From the NCBI RefSeq assembly GCF_000021745.1, contig NC_011666.1, forward strand, positions 3,375,001-3,439,000: a stretch of 64,000 nt of DNA. Reading direction: 5' to 3'. Below the pieces are notes generated by a model. That model saw only the letters and a list, made by a program, of their open reading frames with translations. It had not been told where the DNA came from and searched no databases. Below are positions 60,801-64,000 of this stretch, piece by piece (position 1 is the first letter of the stretch; each line of letters opens with the position of its first letter). Position numbers and translations under genes: made by a program. The stretch comes from Methylocella silvestris BL2 (GTDB lineage: Bacteria; Pseudomonadota; Alphaproteobacteria; Rhizobiales; Beijerinckiaceae).

Positions 60801-61227
60801 CCGGTTCGAGGAGGCGGTCGCGGCCTTCCGCGAGGCTCTGAAGGAACGCCCGCGCGAGCGCTTGCCAATTCTTTGGGCCAGAACGCAAACAGGTCTCGGC
60901 GACGCGTTGCGCGCGCTGGGCGAAGGCGAGACCGGAACGGAAGCCCTGGAGCGCGCCGCCGCGGCCTATCACGAGGCGCTGCAGGAGTTGGGGCCGGAGC
61001 GCGGGCCGCAATATTGGGTCAAGGCCCTGGGCGGAAGCGGGGTCACGCTGTCGCTGATCGCTGAGCGGACCAGCGACAAGGCAATGGCAAAGACGGCGCT
61101 AAACCAAATCGCGACGGCGGCCAAAACCGCGCGCGACAACGGCGACGCCTGGACCGCGGCGGAGTTCGAGGCGGGTTTGCCGAGAGCCAAAAGCGTCGCC
61201 GAACATCTCAGTTCGCGGGGCGGATAA
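57802..61227 (+). CDS. Very long exported tetratricopeptide-repeat protein
   Basis: The 1141-residue protein has a signal peptide (LKRRAVVGAFCMLVASQSGF, cleavage near 31) and then about 21 near-identical repeats of 48-49 residues from about residue 130 to 1090. The consensus is W-A-x-T-Q-x-x-L-G-x-A-L-x-x-L-G-x-R-E, then AVAAYREALxERTRERAPLD. It forms a long right-handed superhelix for protein binding. No catalytic domain (CHAT, kinase or peptidase) is fused. ATG 57802 gives the signal peptide; an earlier in-frame ATG overlaps the glycosylase. A periplasmic scaffold role is likely, and the partner is unknown. Confidence 0.85.
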   Translation: MSHVFVWLKRRAVVGAFCMLVASQSGFCAEEIRGVDGGAKLASREAAEALAGAARAEDDRGAYRAAAAKFEQAARLVAVFDQRQQWNYLIAEGDALFEQTDKLVDEPALAEATDAFRRALLAAPRATRPLDWAQTQDKLGETLHRRGGNLDDADAYKEAAAAFRAALEERTRARNASDWAYSKRNLCNTMRDLADLEQKFAPPDEVTACFREVLQEYSRDKDPGQWAWTQLALGNALTDLGPATTRKARLEQAVEAYRAGLQETTREPGAEPWANLKQALGRAQKSLGEGEADPTRLLEAVASYRDALKAYSRKDTPRDYATTQSDLGDALVALGRREAGTVRFDEAVGAYREALQEWTRESDPQSWAMTQKDVGDTLMIIGWRVGDAAPFEQAVAAYREALREKTRERVPLAWATIQNAIGNALTAIGDRRGDLARLDEAAEAYREALKERTPERTPLDWAQTQANLANLLRIQGSRDASPGRLEQSIAAFREALKVETRERAPLDWAQVQNNLSVALFILGQRESGPGRLEEAAAAAREALKENLRERSPMDWAASENTLGNALFGLGQRESGTNKFEQAVEAYREALQERTRERAPLLWAMTQQSLGAALAAIGQRESGSDRLREAVAAYRDALKERTRERAPLDWAQTQNNLGVALSDLGHRENDKAALVEAIDAYRGALQEQTRARAPRDFAAIQANLGAALLRLGLREDGRGRLEEAVAAFSEALSEWTPEGNPGGWSMTHYDLGTALSALGVRGGGAPRLQQAVAAYDETLKLWTREGRPADWAMAQLYLGITLEKLGLGEIASANLEQSVSALRAAQTVFTHEQAPQKWVVAQDNLGLALMGLGARDKGSARYIEAAAAFREALTEHQRERSPLEWANARGNLADALRAAGEAETGTALLEEAVAAYRDALTQWTLERAPPRWAAIQHGLGKALTALGQRESGTVRLEEAIAAERDALNIWTRERAPFDWSGAKDALGAALAALGQREKATARFEEAVAAFREALKERPRERLPILWARTQTGLGDALRALGEGETGTEALERAAAAYHEALQELGPERGPQYWVKALGGSGVTLSLIAERTSDKAMAKTALNQIATAAKTARDNGDAWTAAEFEAGLPRAKSVAEHLSSRGG

Positions 61228-61339
61228 CGGCGAGCGCGGTGCGTTCCGGAATGGAAGGCGGCGATGGCGCTGTAGTGAGATAGCGCGCCGAGCGTGTCGA
61301 GACCGTTTGATTTCATGCGCGACGGATCGCCCATTCGCC

Positions 61340-61578
61340 TTACACGAAGGGCAGGTTGTGGCTGCCGGCGGATTGCGGCACGTCTTTCGGGTCATAGTTG
61401 AACAGGGAAGTTAGCGCGGATGAGTTGCGGAACTTTTTTCCGCCATCGTCAAGCCCTGCTTTTACGCTAATGCCGCCCAAGCCGTCGGCGAGCGATCCGG
61501 CCAAATCCCAACCCTCCCCGGCGTGTGTGTCCTGGTTATGCTGCAGGTCCAAAACGCAGGTGTCGCCACGCTTCACAG
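61340..61578 (-). pseudogene. 3' relic of a podovirus-type ejection protein gene
   Basis: The minus strand encodes QHNQDTHAGEGWDLAGSLAD and ends DPKDVPQSAGSHNLPF. This aligns over about 77 residues with the C-terminus of the virion protein at 37947-38636 (QLNQDTHAGDGWDLAGSIAS ... DPKDAPQPAGSYNLPF). Similarity stops near 61578, at KRGDT. It lies about 10 kb outside element 2, so an older phage-related insertion or a recombination event took place here. Confidence 0.85.
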
Positions 61579-61626
61579 GCACCCGTTGTAATCCATCCCA
61601 ACAATACATGCTGGGAGAGCCGCCTT

Positions 61627-62124
61627 TTACTTGAGTTCGGCCGCCGCCTTGTCGAGACCGGCCTTGGAGCAGCTCTCGTCCTTGTCGCCGCCGGGCGCGC
61701 CGGAGACGCCGACTGCGCCGATGATTTCGTCGCCGACCTTGATCGGCAGCGCGCCCTGCGCTGCGATGACTCCGTTCAGATGCACGAGCCCAAGAGCCGG
61801 ATTGTCCTTGAGACGTTGTGCGATCTCGCCCGAAGACGTTCTGAAGGTGCGCGCCGTGTAGGCTTTTCGCAAGCTGTTCTCGAGCGTGTGAGGCGAGGAA
61901 TCGTCGCCGCGGATCGCGACAAGAAGCTGGCCTTCTCGGCCAACCACATGGACCGAGACGTGGTAGCCCTGCTTCGCGCAGCTCTCATAGGCGCTTTGCG
62001 CGATCTCGAGGGCGACCTGCGTCGAAAGGCTCTTTTCGGTGAGGAGCTCGGCATGCGCCGGAGCCGCGAGCCCGCAGCCGACGAGAGCCGCAGCCGCAGC
62101 GTGCTTTAACAATCTTGATGTCAT
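61627..62124 (-). CDS. GlcG/HbpS-family exported protein
   Basis: The 165-residue protein has a signal peptide (HAAAAALVGCGLAAPAHAE) and the GlcG/DUF336 domain: ALEIAQSAYESCAKQGYHVS, SVHVVGREGQLLVAIRGDDS, LENSLRKAYTARTFRTSSGE and closing DEIIGAVGVSGAPGGDKDES. Members bind heme or act as accessory proteins in glycolate or corrinoid use, and the role here is unknown. ATG 62124 follows AGGGG at good spacing. It is co-directional with the peroxiredoxin gene upstream, 35 bases away. Confidence 0.85.
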   Translation of the reverse strand: MTSRLLKHAAAAALVGCGLAAPAHAELLTEKSLSTQVALEIAQSAYESCAKQGYHVSVHVVGREGQLLVAIRGDDSSPHTLENSLRKAYTARTFRTSSGEIAQRLKDNPALGLVHLNGVIAAQGALPIKVGDEIIGAVGVSGAPGGDKDESCSKAGLDKAAAELK

Positions 62125-62159
62125 GATTTCCCCTGCTTCACAGCTGTTCTGATTGTTCA

Positions 62160-62714
62160 TCACTGGGCGTGTTGCTCACGCCATTTGCGCACGACCGCAA
62201 GCGTGTTCTCGATGTGCTTTTCCGGCGCGGAATCGGAGTAGGCGTAGATGATTTTTCCGTCCGGATCGATGACATAGGATATTCGGTCGGACACCGTCTC
62301 GCCTGACGCCGTCGGCGCTGTGCGGACCGCATCGTAGGAGCGAATGACCGCGAGATCGGGATCGGCCGCGACCGGAAATTTGTCGCGGCATTCCTCGGTG
62401 GAGAATTTGCGCTGCGTCTCGATCGTGTCTTTCGACATCCCGATCAAAGTCGCCCCCGCCTCAGCGAAACTCTCCGCCGCTTCCGCGAAATCATGCGCCT
62501 CGATGGTGCAGCCGCGCGTGAAGGATTTCGGGTAGAAATAGAGAACGACCGGACCTTTGCCGAGCGCCTCGAAGAGGGAGAAGGTGAAATCCTTCCCCCC
62601 AACGGCGGCTTTGGCTGTAAAGCCCGGCGCGGAATCGCCCGCCTTCAAGGCCGCGAAAACGGGCGTCGCGAACAGGCCCGTCAACACCAACGCCCACGCC
62701 AATATGCGCTTCAT
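62160..62714 (-). CDS. Exported peroxiredoxin (AhpC/TSA-BCP type)
   Basis: The 184-residue protein has a signal peptide (AWALVLTGLFATPVFA) and a thioredoxin-fold peroxidase: GDSAPGFTAKAAVGGKDFTF, VVLYFYPKSFTRGCTIEAHD with the peroxidatic Cys in the TxxC-type loop, and FPVAADPDLAVIRSYDAV. A resolving Cys may be the one in TEECRDKF. It reduces peroxides in the periplasm, using an unknown thiol donor. ATG 62714 with AGAGGG upstream gives the signal peptide; a longer frame is basic and unlike the family. Confidence 0.9.
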   Translation of the reverse strand: MKRILAWALVLTGLFATPVFAALKAGDSAPGFTAKAAVGGKDFTFSLFEALGKGPVVLYFYPKSFTRGCTIEAHDFAEAAESFAEAGATLIGMSKDTIETQRKFSTEECRDKFPVAADPDLAVIRSYDAVRTAPTASGETVSDRISYVIDPDGKIIYAYSDSAPEKHIENTLAVVRKWREQHAQ

Positions 62715-62844
62715 GGATCGTTTCCCTCTCTTGCTGGCCGCCGCTCGCTCGCGCCGTAGGTTCAAAGATGCCGCCTAACGATGGGCCATCGCCTGTCTAC
62801 ACGCGAAGTCTTGTAGCGGCCGGAGGCTGCCTATGAATTCCGCC

Positions 62845-63327
62845 CTAGCGCTTTTCGGCCTCGGCGGTGTTTGAGGGGCGCGGTTCGATCTTTGTCAAAC
62901 TCCCGCCCTCCGCCTCATAAGTTTGCGCGCCCAGCGCCCCCGCGACCTTGAAGCCATGGGCGGTAAGAAAATCCGCCGCGACGCCAGACCGGCCCGAATG
63001 GTTCGAGACCGTAACGATGGTTCGATCCTTCGGGATGTAGGCGAGACTTTTCTCAAGATCCTTCGCCTGGATGCTGAGATAGACTGGCAGCCCGCCGATC
63101 GCCGTCAACTCGTCCGGTCGCCGAAGGTCGATAATGAGCAGGCTCTCGGGCTGCGCCAGGAGCGCCTCGAATTCCGCTCTTTTCAACTGCGGCGATTTGG
63201 ATTTGTACTCGGCCGCCGGCGCCGGCTTTGCGGCAGGAGCGGTCTTGGCGTCCTCGGCCGCCCATGCGAGCGACGATCCGAAAGTAGCGGTCAATACGAG
63301 GGGAAGAAGTAGCTTTCGCATCATCAT
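62845..63327 (-). CDS. Exported rhodanese-domain protein lacking the catalytic cysteine
   Basis: The 160-residue protein has a signal peptide (MMMRKLLLPLVLTATFGSSL, cleavage near WAA), a Pro/Ala-rich linker and one rhodanese domain (LLIIDLRRPDELTAIGGLPV, FLTAHGFKVAGALGAQTYEA). The active loop reads TVSNHSGRSG instead of the usual C-x-S-G-x-R-S, with Asn in the Cys position, so sulfurtransferase activity is unlikely. Such domains often act as binding modules. Three successive ATG codons compete for the start. Confidence 0.8.
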   Translation of the reverse strand: MMMRKLLLPLVLTATFGSSLAWAAEDAKTAPAAKPAPAAEYKSKSPQLKRAEFEALLAQPESLLIIDLRRPDELTAIGGLPVYLSIQAKDLEKSLAYIPKDRTIVTVSNHSGRSGVAADFLTAHGFKVAGALGAQTYEAEGGSLTKIEPRPSNTAEAEKR

Positions 63328-63376
63328 GATCCTGTGGTTAAAAGCGCCGGCGAAAAAGGCGAGAGCTCCGCTTGCG

Positions 63377-64000
63377 TCAGCCCGCCAGGTGGGCGTGGAA
63401 GAAAGCAATGGTGCGATCCCACGCCAGCTTTGCGGCGGCGGCGTCGTAGCGCGGCGTGGTATCATTGTTGAATCCATGTTGGACGCCTGCGTAGATAAAA
63501 GCCTGATAGTTGATCGCGTTGGCTTTTAGAGCAGCCTCAAAGGCCGGCCATCCCGCATTGATTCGTTCGTCCGCGCCCGCGTAATGGATGAGAAGCGGCG
63601 CCTTGATCTTGGCGACGTCTTCCGCAGGGGGCTGCGCTCCATAAAATGGCACCGCGGCGGCGACGTCCGGCTCATGCGCGGCCAGAAAATTGGCGACGCC
63701 CCCGCCGTAGCAAAATCCCACGACGCCCACCTTGCCGTTTCCGTCGGACAGGGCCTTCAGCGCGGCGACCGCCGCGATGAAATCATTGCGCGTCTTGGCC
63801 TGATCGAGCTTCTGGAAGAGGTCGCGCGCCTTGTCTTCATCGCCGGGATAACCGCCAAGAGGCGTCAGGGCGTCGGGAGCGAGCGCAATGAAGCCGTCGA
63901 CAGCGAGCCGTCTCGCAACATCTTCTATATGCGGATTGAGGCCGCGGTTTTCGTGAACCACAAGAACTGTCGGCGCCTTGCCATTGATATGGGCCGGCTT
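63377..64000 (-). CDS. Dienelactone hydrolase family protein, 5' end outside window
   Basis: The frame is open to the window edge (208 residues visible), so the N-terminus is missing. The alpha/beta-hydrolase has the nucleophile in [13 protein letters not shown] (Cys in G-x-C-x-G), the acid in [12 protein letters not shown] and the base His in [14 protein letters not shown]. The [20 protein letters not shown] block is typical of dienelactone hydrolases. The family opens lactone rings in aromatic degradation or hydrolyses related esters. It follows the rhodanese gene order by 49 bases on the same strand. Confidence 0.9.
   Translation of the reverse strand, partial: KPAHINGKAPTVLVVHENRGLNPHIEDVARRLAVDGFIALAPDALTPLGGYPGDEDKARDLFQKLDQAKTRNDFIAAVAALKALSDGNGKVGVVGFCYGGGVANFLAAHEPDVAAAVPFYGAQPPAEDVAKIKAPLLIHYAGADERINAGWPAFEAALKANAINYQAFIYAGVQHGFNNDTTPRYDAAAAKLAWDRTIAFFHAHLAG

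Overview
The window is high-GC DNA from an alphaproteobacterium, most likely of the order Hyphomicrobiales (Rhizobiales). The pointers are the hisD - UPF0262 - low-molecular-weight phosphatase gene order, GC-rich codon use throughout, and prophage proteins of the type common in that order. A methylotroph-type family such as Methylocystaceae/Beijerinckiaceae is possible, but I cannot settle the genus from this sequence.

Layout. (1) 1-4173: the right end of a prophage, with a tail-type protein, an SGNH esterase, a GH108 endolysin, a holin-like pair and small lysis-associated proteins, closed by a strong terminator. (2) 4361-11131: chromosomal genes, namely a MOSC/ferredoxin-reductase/ferredoxin fusion, hisD, UPF0262, an LMW-PTP-type phosphatase, recJ and tRNA-Glu(TTC). 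(3) 11085-29618: integrated element 1. It is bounded by a perfect 66-bp direct repeat of the tRNA-Glu 3' end and carries its own tyrosine integrase, an AlpA-like HTH protein, a VapE-type primase/helicase, a terminase, a partial head/tail module, an XRE regulator, a putative M91-like metallopeptidase effector and secreted cargo proteins. No portal or major capsid gene was recognised. (4) 29553-51265: integrated element 2, inserted in tandem. It uses the right repeat of element 1 as its left end and a decayed third copy of the tRNA end as its right end. It carries a different integrase, an HTH protein, a prim-pol/RepA-type replication protein, a serine recombinase, DNA-ejection-type virion proteins, a NACHT/pentapeptide STAND protein, a SRAP protein, a stand-alone ATP-dependent DNA ligase and a degenerate ImmA/IrrE-like protein. 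It has no recognisable capsid, portal, large terminase or tail genes. (5) 51456-64000: chromosome again, with a sulfatase operon (Tat-exported arylsulfatase, outer-membrane protein, formylglycine-generating enzyme, HAD phosphatase), an AlkA-like glycosylase, a very long exported TPR protein, a phage-gene relic, a GlcG-family protein, a periplasmic peroxiredoxin, a cysteine-less rhodanese and a dienelactone hydrolase.

How it works together. The two elements share one organisation: the integrase 5' end faces the right attachment site, short direct repeats lie just inside both termini (a different repeat for each element), an AlpA/HTH gene lies near the integrase, and a primase-type replication gene is present. 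Each also has a large inverted-repeat cluster that could be a replication origin. Both lack essential virion genes, so they are either decayed prophages or phage-satellite-like islands stacked in one tRNA-Glu site. Element 2 in particular looks like a replication/integration core whose virion module has been cut back and replaced by a NACHT defence-type gene and DNA-repair cargo. All functional calls rest on motif recognition by eye. No database search was run.
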